Positions 34,729 through 43,092 of a stretch of 64,000 nucleotides of DNA are shown in pieces. The translations under genes were made by a program, and so were the position numbers. The notes beneath the pieces were generated by a model. That model saw only the letters and a list, made by a program, of their open reading frames with translations, had not been told where the DNA came from and did not search any database. Source of the stretch: Cutibacterium porci (GTDB lineage Bacteria; Actinomycetota; Actinomycetes; Propionibacteriales; Propionibacteriaceae); contig NZ_VUMG01000001.1 in NCBI RefSeq assembly GCF_009696315.1, forward strand, positions 310,001-374,000, read 5' to 3'. Each line of letters starts with the position of its first letter. Position 1 is the stretch's first letter.

Positions 34729-35856
34729 ATGTCTAAGAAAAAGAAGGTCGGCATTCTCACCGCAGGCGGTGACTGCCCTGGCCTCAACGCCGCGATCCGT
34801 GGGTTTGGCAAGGCCGCAATCCGTCAACACGGTATGGAGCTCGTCGGCATTCAAGACGGCTTCCTCGGATTAGCGGAAAACCGCACCATCACGTTGGGTC
34901 CGCGGGCTCTCTCGGGCATCTTGACCGTCGGCGGGACCATCCTGGGAACCAGCCGTGACAAGGTCAATCACATGATGATCGACGGCGAGGAACGGGATAT
35001 GGTCCCCACCATCGTCGAGAATTACGAGAAACTGGGACTCGACGCTCTGGTGACTTTAGGCGGCGGTGGCACGTCCAAGAACGCATACAAGCTCGCCAAA
35101 GCCGGACTCAACGTCTTGCATCTGCCCAAGACGATTGACAATGACATCGTCGGAACCGACGACTCCTTCGGGTTCTCGACGGCGCTAGAGATCGCCACAC
35201 AGGCCATTGACCGGCTGCACTCTACCGCCCACTCTCACCACCGCATCATCCTCGCCGAGATTATGGGTCACCGTGCTGGATGGCTAGCTCTCGGGTCGGG
35301 TATCGCTGGCGGCGCCGACGTCATCTTGCTACCCGAGGTGCCCTACAAACTGGACTCCATCGTCCAAGCGGTGGAAAACCGGCAAAAGCAGGGGTTGAAT
35401 TTCTCCGTCATTGCGGTGGCTGAGGGGGCTCGCGACGAGGCTGATTCAGCCGCGATGGCAGGTGCTCAGGCCCTTGTTGATGCTTCCAAGACCCCTGAGA
35501 CGAAGGCGGCCGCCAAGAAAGCCAAGAAGGACCTTGAGCATTCCATGCGTGATAACACCCTCAAACTAGCGACTCAGCTTGAGGAGGCTACCGGGTTAGA
35601 GTCGCGGGTGTCGATCCTCGGCTATGTGCAGCGCGGCGGTATCCCGTGTGCCCACGACCGTCTGCTCGCCACCCGGTTGGGAACTATGGGGGCCAGGCTT
35701 GTTGACGACGGTGAGTTCGATATCATGGTCGCTGCAAAGGGCGGGGACGCCACGACGGTGCCGTTGAAAGAGGTCGCTGGCAAGGTTAAATACGTGCCTG
35801 CTGATCACCCATGGGTGAAGGCGGCACGTCAGGTCGGGACTGGCCTAGGCGACTGA
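34729..35856 (+). CDS. pfkA: 6-phosphofructokinase (ATP- or PPi-dependent, group III type)
   Basis: A 375-residue phosphofructokinase that phosphorylates fructose-6-phosphate in glycolysis. The N-terminus has [13 protein letters not shown]; the catalytic block is [18 protein letters not shown] and [10 protein letters not shown] follows. The phosphodonor site reads [10 protein letters not shown] instead of the usual GGDGS (ATP) or GGDDS (PPi). The position that decides the donor is Gly, as in ATP enzymes, but the lysine in PKTIDND is the one shared by PPi enzymes and actinobacterial group III ATP enzymes, and the preceding Asp is also replaced by Gly. Donor choice is therefore open. AGGAG five bases before the ATG at 34729 sets the start. 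Transcribed alone. Confidence 0.92.
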   Translation: MSKKKKVGILTAGGDCPGLNAAIRGFGKAAIRQHGMELVGIQDGFLGLAENRTITLGPRALSGILTVGGTILGTSRDKVNHMMIDGEERDMVPTIVENYEKLGLDALVTLGGGGTSKNAYKLAKAGLNVLHLPKTIDNDIVGTDDSFGFSTALEIATQAIDRLHSTAHSHHRIILAEIMGHRAGWLALGSGIAGGADVILLPEVPYKLDSIVQAVENRQKQGLNFSVIAVAEGARDEADSAAMAGAQALVDASKTPETKAAAKKAKKDLEHSMRDNTLKLATQLEEATGLESRVSILGYVQRGGIPCAHDRLLATRLGTMGARLVDDGEFDIMVAAKGGDATTVPLKEVAGKVKYVPADHPWVKAARQVGTGLGD

Positions 35857-35865
35857 GGGTTCCCG

Positions 35866-36453
35866 TCAAGGCGATACGTGTACCACGCACCGGACTCCGG
35901 GTTTGGCGTCAATCGTCGCGGCCTGCCCCGTCACACCCTCGATGACCCCGCGGTGCAAGGAGCACACCACCTGGGGCTGATCGCGAGCGAGGTCGAGGAA
36001 GGGGCAGTGGTGCAGCATGATGCCATCCTCCTGTCGGACCGGGGAAAAGCCCATGTCATCGAGTACTGCGACAAGGTCGCCGGGCTGATGCTGGCCCCAG
36101 CGCTGTCCAATGCGCATCGCCGTGGCCGTCGGGTGGTCGCTGGCGGTCAGCGCCTCAACGAGCATCGCAGATAGTAACCGATAGGCTCGTGGCCCTTCGT
36201 CGCTGACAAGGGTAAAGATCGTGCGCGGGCGGCCTCGGGTGGCCCGGTGCTGACGTGTCATCTCCACGCGTCCCTGCTCGACCAGGCGATCGAGATGGAA
36301 TCGCGCTGTGGAGGGGTGGATCCCCAGATCGGCGGCTATCTCGGTGCTCGTCGCGGAACCGCCACGTCGGCGCAGGGCATTGGCGACCTCGTCGATACGC
36401 TTTTGCGACCCCGGATCGACCAGATTCGCGGTGTCATCGTGTCGTGTGTTCAT
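35866..36453 (-). CDS. winged-helix regulator with Cys-rich (probable Fe-S) C-terminus
   Basis: A 195-residue regulator of the ArsR/SufR-like type. The N-terminal winged helix (about 18-80) reads RIDEVANALRRRGGSATSTEIAADLGIHPSTARFHLDRLVEQGRVE. The C-terminal half has the spaced ligands Cys150, Cys164, His167 and Cys189 (HHCPFLDLARD, VVCSLHRGVIEG, VRCVVHV), the layout of iron-sulfur or metal-sensing members of this group. The start overlaps the stop of the copper nitrite reductase by four bases (ATGA), so the two genes are cotranscribed. I infer that it senses nitric oxide, oxygen or iron-sulfur status and controls nitrite reduction; the ligand has not been shown here. Confidence 0.85.
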   Translation of the reverse strand: MNTRHDDTANLVDPGSQKRIDEVANALRRRGGSATSTEIAADLGIHPSTARFHLDRLVEQGRVEMTRQHRATRGRPRTIFTLVSDEGPRAYRLLSAMLVEALTASDHPTATAMRIGQRWGQHQPGDLVAVLDDMGFSPVRQEDGIMLHHCPFLDLARDQPQVVCSLHRGVIEGVTGQAATIDAKPGVRCVVHVSP

Positions 36454-39164
36454 GCCGTCACCTCAATGAATCCCTTAGCACCGCGCTCCATCTCCACGAA
36501 GGAGTGGTTAACAAAGGTGTAGCGTCCCGGCTCCTCAAAGACCATTTCGACGAAACCTCCCTGGGCGCTGGCTAAATCGAGGGCTTGGGAACCGCCGCCT
36601 TCTGGATTGCCACGCTTGAGGATATAGGTGCCCTCCTTAAAAACAGTGTCGAATTGGGTTCCGACGACGTGGAAGGAGCACCCCCGACTCGGGCCAGCTG
36701 CGAGCACCCAGATGCGCACCCGTTCGCCGACCTTGGCCTTGAGAGGCTCGAAGACGTACTGGTTAGCATGGCCATTAAACATCGTCAGATCAGGGGTTTC
36801 GTTAGCAATTTTGGCGGTATCGACTTCTGCGCCGTTGTACTCGCTGAGGTAGGTCTCCGACTGCACTAGGTAGAACTGTCGGTCAGCGCTGGGCAGATCA
36901 TGCGGGGGCACGATGACGGCCCCAAACATTCCCGCCGCAATATGGGCCGACATCGGAGCGGTGGAGCAGTGGTAGAGCCAGATTCCGGCGCGATGCAGGG
37001 TGAAGTTGTAGTCCAGTTCTTGCCCTGGTGCGATGGTGCGCATCACCTCGTCAGGGGAGACTGTGCCAGCGTGGAAGTCCAGGGAATGAGCCATCGTTGA
37101 CTTGTTAACGAGGTGCACGCGCATCTGGTCGCCAATCCGGGCGTGGATGACTGGGGCCATGTAGCGGCCGTTGTAGGTCATGGCGTTGATAGTGGTCTGC
37201 GGGGCGACCTCCTGCACAGCGTCCTCGGCGGTCAGCGTCATCGTGTGGGCCCGCCCGGCCAGAAGTGGGGGAAGCACGGCGTCGCGCGGTGTGAATTCCC
37301 CACCGGGGGCTTTGGTGAGGTCTATCTTGCGACGAGGACTCGCGGTCTCGGTGTGGCGATCCGGGTCGCTGGTGGCCGGCAAGCCATTGACCCTGACGTC
37401 AAGCACCATTCCCATCGATTTGTGCCCGACGATGGTGCACCATCCCTCAGTTGGACGGGTAACGACCCCGACATTGACGGTGGCGTGGGCTCCGGGGGCA
37501 AGGCGCGGCGAGTGAGCCCCGTTGGCGAATTGGAGGTCGTGTACCTGGTTTGGGTCTTTGTTGGTGATCCCGACGACGAGCCGGTCACCGGCCGGGACGG
37601 TAATCGTGTTGGGGTGGTATTTCATTCCCTCAGCCGTAATGGCGACCCTCGTGGTGTGACCAGTAGGCGCGACATTTCCGGCGGTTGGTGAACCATCGGT
37701 TGGAGCGGACGCGTCGAGTCGATGGCCGACCGCAGCTGCGGTGAGTGCCGTGGCTAAACCAGCGAAGGCCCCGACGAAGGAGCGGCGATCTGGTGGTGTG
37801 GTGGCGGCAGGTTCGACGGCATTCTCGGTGGTCCCGGCCACAGCGGACCGATCCGGAGGTTGCGTGGTTTTCTCGCCGGAATCGGGGGCTTCTGCCTTCA
37901 TGGGAGGAGCTTGCCGAATTGCCATGCCCTTTTCCTTCAGCATGGGAATGCCGGTGCGCACCATCGCGGCGGTAGCTGGCAGGAAAGTTGCCAATCCGAC
38001 GATGGCCATCGCCATGCCGATTCGGCGGGTCCACATGCCTACCGCGAGCACCCACAACAGCAGGCCGGCGTTGGTGATCGTGGCGCGCAGTGCCCCGTAG
38101 GCGTGCATCTTGGCGTTGGTGGCTCGGACGATCTTCGGCCCACCGCCCATCACCATCGGCATGAGGTAACTCATCGCTCCGATGAGGAGTTGGAGCAAGA
38201 ACCCGACGATGACAGGCACAGACAGGGTGAAGATGTCGTCGGCGAGCAGACGGGTGCCGGTGGTAGCCAGCTTCCAGACCAGCCAGACGAGCCACACCAG
38301 CATCCAGCACATCGCCGCCGCCATTGTGAATCCGGGGAAGTCGCGTGGCGGCTTACGGGCAGCGCAGGCCACAAGGTCGCCCAGCACGATGCAGACGCCG
38401 GCGATGTGGGTTGTCACGCCCAGGGCAGCCAGCCACCACAGTCCGCACAACGCACCGATGCTCGTCACCACCACCGCAATGAGCATGACGCCCAGAGCCA
38501 CCCTGCCGTGGCGATCCTGGGAGGGCTGCATCTTGGTGCGAAGCACGGTCGGCCACAACGTGATGAGGGTGCCGACAACGGTCAGACCGACGAAGCCGAG
38601 CAGGTTGAGGGCTTGGTGGGTTACCAGGAGGCGGGTCCGCCAAGGTTCGGTGGGGGAGAAGGTCATAATCGCCCCGAGAGTCGCTCCCAGTGGCAACAGA
38701 CTGGCGGCCGCGCAATAAAACCACACCGTCGACGTGAACCGTCCCGGCAAGGCGTGGCGAACTTGGTGCGCGAGGGCAAAGGCGTACCATGTCAATGTCG
38801 ATCCGACGACGGCGGCACCAACGACGCTCACCCACGGCCACGTCGCCACCATGCCGACACAGGCGACGACGATGCCGACTGTGAGTAGCCTGATGCGCAG
38901 CACCTGACGACGACGGTCGGCGTCAGTGAGGTTGTTGTGCAGGATTGCCTCGGTGAAATACTGGCCCCACACCATGATTGACGTCGTCGCGACGCCCAAT
39001 GTGACCATATGTATTAGCAGCCATCGCGACTGTGGGATCCATGGGCTCACTATCGCCACAATGAGCAGGGCCGCTAACCATCCCGACACCGGACGCGACG
39101 CTTTACGGTGCCAACTACGCCTATTCGTGTCGGGCGTGTGACTGGCGCGCATGATTTCAGGCAT
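36450..39164 (-). CDS. nirK: membrane-anchored copper nitrite reductase (multicopper oxidase fusion)
   Basis: A 904-residue fusion. The first about 400 residues hold around ten to twelve membrane helices with conserved His positions (HMVTLGVATTSIMVWGQYF, VTHQALNLLGFVGL), like the membrane part of NnrS- or oxidase-type proteins. A linker and a further hydrophobic patch follow. A separate cupredoxin comes next (VHDLQF, then GWCTIVGHKSMGM: a type 1 copper site). The C-terminal 280 residues are the NirK two-cupredoxin unit: AHSLDFHAG, the YHCSTAPMSAHIAAGMFG copper cluster and the type 2 His in YTFVNHSFVEMERGA. It reduces nitrite to nitric oxide on the outer face. AGGAGG precedes the ATG at 39164. 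Coupled by ATGA to the Cys-rich regulator. Confidence 0.9.
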   Translation of the reverse strand: MPEIMRASHTPDTNRRSWHRKASRPVSGWLAALLIVAIVSPWIPQSRWLLIHMVTLGVATTSIMVWGQYFTEAILHNNLTDADRRRQVLRIRLLTVGIVVACVGMVATWPWVSVVGAAVVGSTLTWYAFALAHQVRHALPGRFTSTVWFYCAAASLLPLGATLGAIMTFSPTEPWRTRLLVTHQALNLLGFVGLTVVGTLITLWPTVLRTKMQPSQDRHGRVALGVMLIAVVVTSIGALCGLWWLAALGVTTHIAGVCIVLGDLVACAARKPPRDFPGFTMAAAMCWMLVWLVWLVWKLATTGTRLLADDIFTLSVPVIVGFLLQLLIGAMSYLMPMVMGGGPKIVRATNAKMHAYGALRATITNAGLLLWVLAVGMWTRRIGMAMAIVGLATFLPATAAMVRTGIPMLKEKGMAIRQAPPMKAEAPDSGEKTTQPPDRSAVAGTTENAVEPAATTPPDRRSFVGAFAGLATALTAAAVGHRLDASAPTDGSPTAGNVAPTGHTTRVAITAEGMKYHPNTITVPAGDRLVVGITNKDPNQVHDLQFANGAHSPRLAPGAHATVNVGVVTRPTEGWCTIVGHKSMGMVLDVRVNGLPATSDPDRHTETASPRRKIDLTKAPGGEFTPRDAVLPPLLAGRAHTMTLTAEDAVQEVAPQTTINAMTYNGRYMAPVIHARIGDQMRVHLVNKSTMAHSLDFHAGTVSPDEVMRTIAPGQELDYNFTLHRAGIWLYHCSTAPMSAHIAAGMFGAVIVPPHDLPSADRQFYLVQSETYLSEYNGAEVDTAKIANETPDLTMFNGHANQYVFEPLKAKVGERVRIWVLAAGPSRGCSFHVVGTQFDTVFKEGTYILKRGNPEGGGSQALDLASAQGGFVEMVFEEPGRYTFVNHSFVEMERGAKGFIEVTA

Positions 39165-39255
39165 GGCTGCCTCCTGGGCGGGAGTGTGGTGAGGGCGTGC
39201 CGGCCCCGACCATGAGCCAGGCCCGGCGCGACCTGGCGGAGGAAAAGGACACGGC

Positions 39256-39281
39256 GAATCCTTTTTGACTATTGGATCCTT
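39256..39281 (-). promoter_or_regulatory. candidate operator upstream of nirK
   Basis: In the 160-base gap before nirK two similar octamers lie 18 bases apart on the minus strand: AAGGATCC (39274-39281) and AAGGATTC (39256-39263), inside an AT-rich patch. They lie 92-117 bases upstream of the start, the right place for a regulator site. Weak evidence. Confidence 0.3.
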
Positions 39282-39328
39282 AAAATACTATGCCTGCTGA
39301 CGCCATCCCCGTACATCGCGGGTGGATC

Positions 39329-39604
39329 TCACACCACCTTGACCGGATGGTCGGGATGCTTATCCAACCAGCCCTTAACGAACGAGCACTCTGGGTGCAC
39401 CGCTAGATCCTGGGATGCGATGTCGTCAAGAGCGAAGCGTGTCAATGCGCTGCCGACCCCTTTTCCAGCGAAAGCGTCGAACACTTCGGTATGAGGCATG
39501 ACGATGACGCTGTCCTCACGTCGAAATTCAGTGAACCCGGCGAGTTCACCATCAATATGAGCCTCGTAGCGTGATTGGTCGCTGTTTTTCGTGACGGTCG
39601 TCAT
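39329..39604 (-). CDS. small GNAT-like acetyltransferase
   Basis: A 91-residue single-domain acetyltransferase of the short YidJ/Acetyltransf_CG type. The core has the hydrophobic strand DSVIVMPHTEV and the acetyl-CoA loop AFAGKGVGSALTRFALDDI, with 'HPECSFVKGWLDKHPD' close to the C-terminus, all typical of the small GNAT group. Its substrate is unknown. The ATG at 39604 is closely preceded by GGAG; the frame is open further upstream to 39718, but those residues do not resemble the family. It stands alone between nirK and katA. Confidence 0.8.
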   Translation of the reverse strand: MTTVTKNSDQSRYEAHIDGELAGFTEFRREDSVIVMPHTEVFDAFAGKGVGSALTRFALDDIASQDLAVHPECSFVKGWLDKHPDHPVKVV

Positions 39605-39814
39605 GACTCCATTGTTACCAATGATGGTGCGCGCCGTCGCCGTGGCGATCTGGTTTGGAATGGGAGCTGATGCCATCAACGGTGGTAGCTGGGGCACCGA
39701 TCGACACATTCGCCACACGCGGATCGGGATACCGTAAGGCGATTCAGCTCAATCCCCTTGGGCATGACCCAACATGGCGGCAGGGTAGAGGTGTACCCGA
39801 AGAACGGAGTCGTC

Positions 39815-41269
39815 ATGTCCATTGATCCCAGCAAACCGTCAACGAACGCTAATGGGTCACCAGCCCCCAGCGACGACTACTCACTGACCGTCGGCGCTGA
39901 CGGCCCGGTGGTGCTCCACGACGCGCATCTCGTCGATACCTTGGCCCACTTCAACCGGGAGAACATCCCTGAGCGCAAGCCCCATGCCAAGGGGTCGGGG
40001 GCTTTTGGTCACCTCGAGATCACTGCCGATGTCTCGGAATACACCAAGGCGGCCTTCCTACAAGAGGGCCAAGAAACCCCGATGCTGGCCCGATTTTCCA
40101 CAGTCGCTGGCGAGCTTGGCAGTCCCGACACCTGGCGTGACGTGCGTGGGTTCTCGCTGAAGTTCTACACCGACGAGGGCAACTTTGACATGGTCGGCAA
40201 CAACACCCCGGTGTTCTTTATGCGCGACCCGATGAAGTTCCCGCACTTCATTCGTTCCCAGAAGCGGCTGCCAAGTTCTGGCCTGCGCAGTCCAAACATG
40301 ATGTACGACTATTGGTCGCTGTCGCCCGAATCGGCTCACCAAGTCGCCTATCTCATGGGGCCGCGCGGCATTCCGCTCAGCTACCGCACGATGAACGGCT
40401 ACTCGTCGCACACCTACTCGTGGATCAACGCCGACGGCCAGATCACGTGGGTGAAGTACCACTTCATCAGTGACCAGGGAGTCCACAACATGACCGCAGA
40501 CCAGGCCAAGGACATCGTCGGTGATCACCCTGACATCCACCGCGAGGATCTCTTCAACCACATTGCCGACGGCGATTATCCGTCGTGGACTGTCAAGGTG
40601 CAGATCATGCCCTACGACGAGGCCAAGGATTACAGGTTCAACCCATTCGACATCACCAAGGTGTGGTCGCACAAGGACTACCCACTGCACACCATCGGCA
40701 AGTTCACCTTGGACCGCAATCCGGAAAACTTCTTCGCTCAGATCGAGCAAGCCGCCTTCTCGCCGTCCAACACCGTTGAGGGCACCGGGCTATCGCCAGA
40801 CCGCATGTTGCTGGGCCGCGTTTTTGCCTACAATGACGCCGCCCGTCACCGCCTTGGAGCAAATTACGAACAGCTTCCCGTGAACCGTCCGGTGATGCCG
40901 ACTAATCAGTACGCGTTTGACGGCCAGATGACGTTCGAGCACTCCGGATCGGCACCCACCTATGCCCCAAACTCGTACGGTCGCGCTTTCGCCACCGGCT
41001 ATCGGGAGGGGACAGAGGCAACCTGGCAGGCCGACGGCGAGTTGATCCGCGCTGCCCAGACCCGGCACGCTGACGACGACGATTTCGGTCAGGCCCACAC
41101 ACTGGTGCATGACGTGTTCTCGCAACAGGAGCGTGACGAACTCGTTGACACCCTGGTGGACCTACTCACCAACTTCGACATGGAGGAGCCGGTCATCGGC
41201 AACACGCTGGCGTACTGGCGCAGCATTGATGCCGATGTGGCCGATGCTCTTGAGGCCAAGGCACGCTGA
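39815..41269 (+). CDS. katA: monofunctional haem catalase
   Basis: A 484-residue small-subunit catalase converting hydrogen peroxide to water and oxygen. The distal His is in [13 protein letters not shown] near residue 55, and the distal Asn region is [19 protein letters not shown]. The proximal Tyr haem ligand lies in [17 protein letters not shown] near residue 345. The NADPH-binding-type small-subunit length fits. GGAG in ACGGAGTCGTC precedes the ATG at 39815; upstream codons to 39758 do not match the family. It ends in a large nested inverted repeat shared with the convergent ABC exporter genes. Confidence 0.95.
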   Translation: MSIDPSKPSTNANGSPAPSDDYSLTVGADGPVVLHDAHLVDTLAHFNRENIPERKPHAKGSGAFGHLEITADVSEYTKAAFLQEGQETPMLARFSTVAGELGSPDTWRDVRGFSLKFYTDEGNFDMVGNNTPVFFMRDPMKFPHFIRSQKRLPSSGLRSPNMMYDYWSLSPESAHQVAYLMGPRGIPLSYRTMNGYSSHTYSWINADGQITWVKYHFISDQGVHNMTADQAKDIVGDHPDIHREDLFNHIADGDYPSWTVKVQIMPYDEAKDYRFNPFDITKVWSHKDYPLHTIGKFTLDRNPENFFAQIEQAAFSPSNTVEGTGLSPDRMLLGRVFAYNDAARHRLGANYEQLPVNRPVMPTNQYAFDGQMTFEHSGSAPTYAPNSYGRAFATGYREGTEATWQADGELIRAAQTRHADDDDFGQAHTLVHDVFSQQERDELVDTLVDLLTNFDMEEPVIGNTLAYWRSIDADVADALEAKAR

Positions 41270-41358
41270 TCCCATCCTGACGATGAACCCTGTGTTCCCG
41301 CAGTGTGATCCCCTGGAGAGCTGAGGTTGTCGGGGGGATCACACCGTCAGGGATCAGC
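41265..41358. terminator. nested inverted repeat between katA and ABC exporter
   Basis: An inner 11-bp perfect stem (GTGTGATCCCC at 41303-41313 with GGGGATCACAC at 41334-41344) sits inside an outer 9-bp stem (GCTGATCCC at 41265-41273 with GGGATCAGC at 41350-41358). The structure begins in the katA stop region and ends at the convergent exporter stop, so it can fold in both transcripts. There is no clear U-tract, so factor-assisted termination or transcript protection is possible. Confidence 0.55.
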
Positions 41359-43092
41359 TCAGTGCTGGTCCGACCACACCTGCCACAGTTTGGCGAAGGG
41401 GCCGTCTGCGTTACGCAGCTGCTCGGGAGTCCCGACCTCCACGATCCGGCCGTCTTCCATCATGGCAACCTCGTCAGCCATCGCCACCTGGGAGAGACGG
41501 TGAGCTACCACTAGCGCGGTGCGGCCTTTGACCACCTCGGTGGCGGCCTGGTCGAGTACCGCCGCTTTTGAACTGCCCGCCTCGGCGGTGGCCTCGTCCA
41601 AGATGATGATCGACGGATCAGCCAGCAGGGCCCGGGCCAGCGCCACCTGCTGGGCCTGGGCTGGGGATAGTTGAGTTCCCAATCGTCCCACCATGGTGTC
41701 AAGACGGTTGGGCAAGGTGTCGACCCACTCTGCCCCGACGTGGGCCAGCGCCTCCTGTACTGCTGCACGAACCTGATCCGCGGTGTCTGCAGATGCCGGC
41801 AGACCTAGGGCGACATCGTCAAGAAGGCTGCCCGAAAAGGTGTGGATTTCCTGGCTGATGAGCACGGTTCGGGCGCCGTTAGGTGACATGACGATCTCAC
41901 CGGACCGAGGCTCCAGTAGCCCGGCGACTAGTGCTGCCAGGGTGGACTTGCCGGCGCCAGACTCCCCGACGAGAACCATCGTGTGTCCGGCCGGAATCTC
42001 TAGGCTCACCTCGTGAAGCACATCCGGGCCGTCCTGGTAACCGAAACGTAGCCCGTCGATGCGGACCGAGGCTGGACGGGTGTGCTCAGTGGCGGCGGGT
42101 TCCTCGTGGCGGTCCTGGATGACTCCAACGATTCGTTGCAGACACACCCAGGCGGCCTGCAAGGTGTTGAGGAACATCAGCAGGAACCGCACCGGAGAGA
42201 ACAGTCTCAGCAGCACGAGGATGGCTGTTGCCGCTGCACCGACGCTCAGCCGGTCGGTGGTGACGAGGAAGTATCCAGTCCACGCCACGCCGATGGTGGC
42301 TACGGCCTCCCCAGCCAGCAACCTGACGATCAGGGTGTTACCGAGGAATCGTCCCCGTAAATTCCAGCGGATCGCCTGCCAAGATCCGCTCGCCACTGTT
42401 CGGGTGCGCAGGTTCTCCAGTCCGAAGGCGCGCACGACGTCGAGGCCGTGAATAGTGGAGAGGATGTGTTGGGACTGGGTCGTCGAGGCGCGTCTTTCAG
42501 CCTGGTAGACCGGCGGAGCGGTGCGCAGAAAATCCTTGATCGCTAGGCCGTAGAGCGCTGAGGCGATGAGCAACGGTACGGAGAAGAGCGGGTGCAGGCT
42601 GGCTATCGCGCCGATCGACACGATCACCATGATCATGGTGTTGACAAGGCGTGGAAGAGCTCCGTTGGCCGCGTCACGGACTGCCGTGACGTCGTCGGAG
42701 GCGCGCGAGACAAGGTCAGCCGTACCAGCTCGCTCTACCCGCTGTTGATCCAGCCCCAGACCGGATTCGATCATCGATTCTCGCAGTCGGGTGACGATGG
42801 TTGTGAAAAAGGACGGCGTCAGGGCCTGAGCGGCACCGTTGCAGATCCCCGACCCAATCACCGCGACCGCCATGACAATGGCCGGGGTGAGCAGCGACGC
42901 GGGTGGACGATGGGCCCGGGCGGCATCGACGATCCATCCAGTCGCCATCGGCACCGCCAGATCGAGCAAAGATGCCACAATGATGACGCTTACCGCCGCG
43001 ACGAAGTATCCGCGCACGCCACGTGCCGCCCGGTGGACCTCCTGACGAACGTGGGCGGGCGTAGCCAGTGGCAGCCAGCGGGGAGTGCTCAT
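41359..43092 (-). CDS. ABC exporter half-transporter, catalytic half
   Basis: A 577-residue type I ABC exporter with membrane domain (about 1-330, six helices) and nucleotide-binding domain. Walker A is canonical (GESGAGKST, residues 376-384), as are Walker B with catalytic Glu (IIILDE, Glu500) and the switch His (VAHRLS, His531). The signature is broken: LSPAQ (475-479) instead of LSGGQ. The partner gene at 43089-44861 has the opposite pattern, so together they make one good and one degenerate ATP site, as in asymmetric heterodimers such as TmrAB or BmrCD. Start overlaps the partner's stop by ATGA. Substrate unknown; the B12 context upstream may be relevant. Confidence 0.9.
   Translation of the reverse strand: MSTPRWLPLATPAHVRQEVHRAARGVRGYFVAAVSVIIVASLLDLAVPMATGWIVDAARAHRPPASLLTPAIVMAVAVIGSGICNGAAQALTPSFFTTIVTRLRESMIESGLGLDQQRVERAGTADLVSRASDDVTAVRDAANGALPRLVNTMIMVIVSIGAIASLHPLFSVPLLIASALYGLAIKDFLRTAPPVYQAERRASTTQSQHILSTIHGLDVVRAFGLENLRTRTVASGSWQAIRWNLRGRFLGNTLIVRLLAGEAVATIGVAWTGYFLVTTDRLSVGAAATAILVLLRLFSPVRFLLMFLNTLQAAWVCLQRIVGVIQDRHEEPAATEHTRPASVRIDGLRFGYQDGPDVLHEVSLEIPAGHTMVLVGESGAGKSTLAALVAGLLEPRSGEIVMSPNGARTVLISQEIHTFSGSLLDDVALGLPASADTADQVRAAVQEALAHVGAEWVDTLPNRLDTMVGRLGTQLSPAQAQQVALARALLADPSIIILDEATAEAGSSKAAVLDQAATEVVKGRTALVVAHRLSQVAMADEVAMMEDGRIVEVGTPEQLRNADGPFAKLWQVWSDQH

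Noticed and set aside
34419-34736. Genes in the pfk upstream region on either strand
   Set aside because: Both frames lack ribosome-binding sites and protein-like composition; the plus frame runs into the pfk start.
37860-38888. Long plus-strand frame opposite nirK
   Set aside because: Low-complexity, His/Asp/Gly-rich antisense of membrane helices; no motif.
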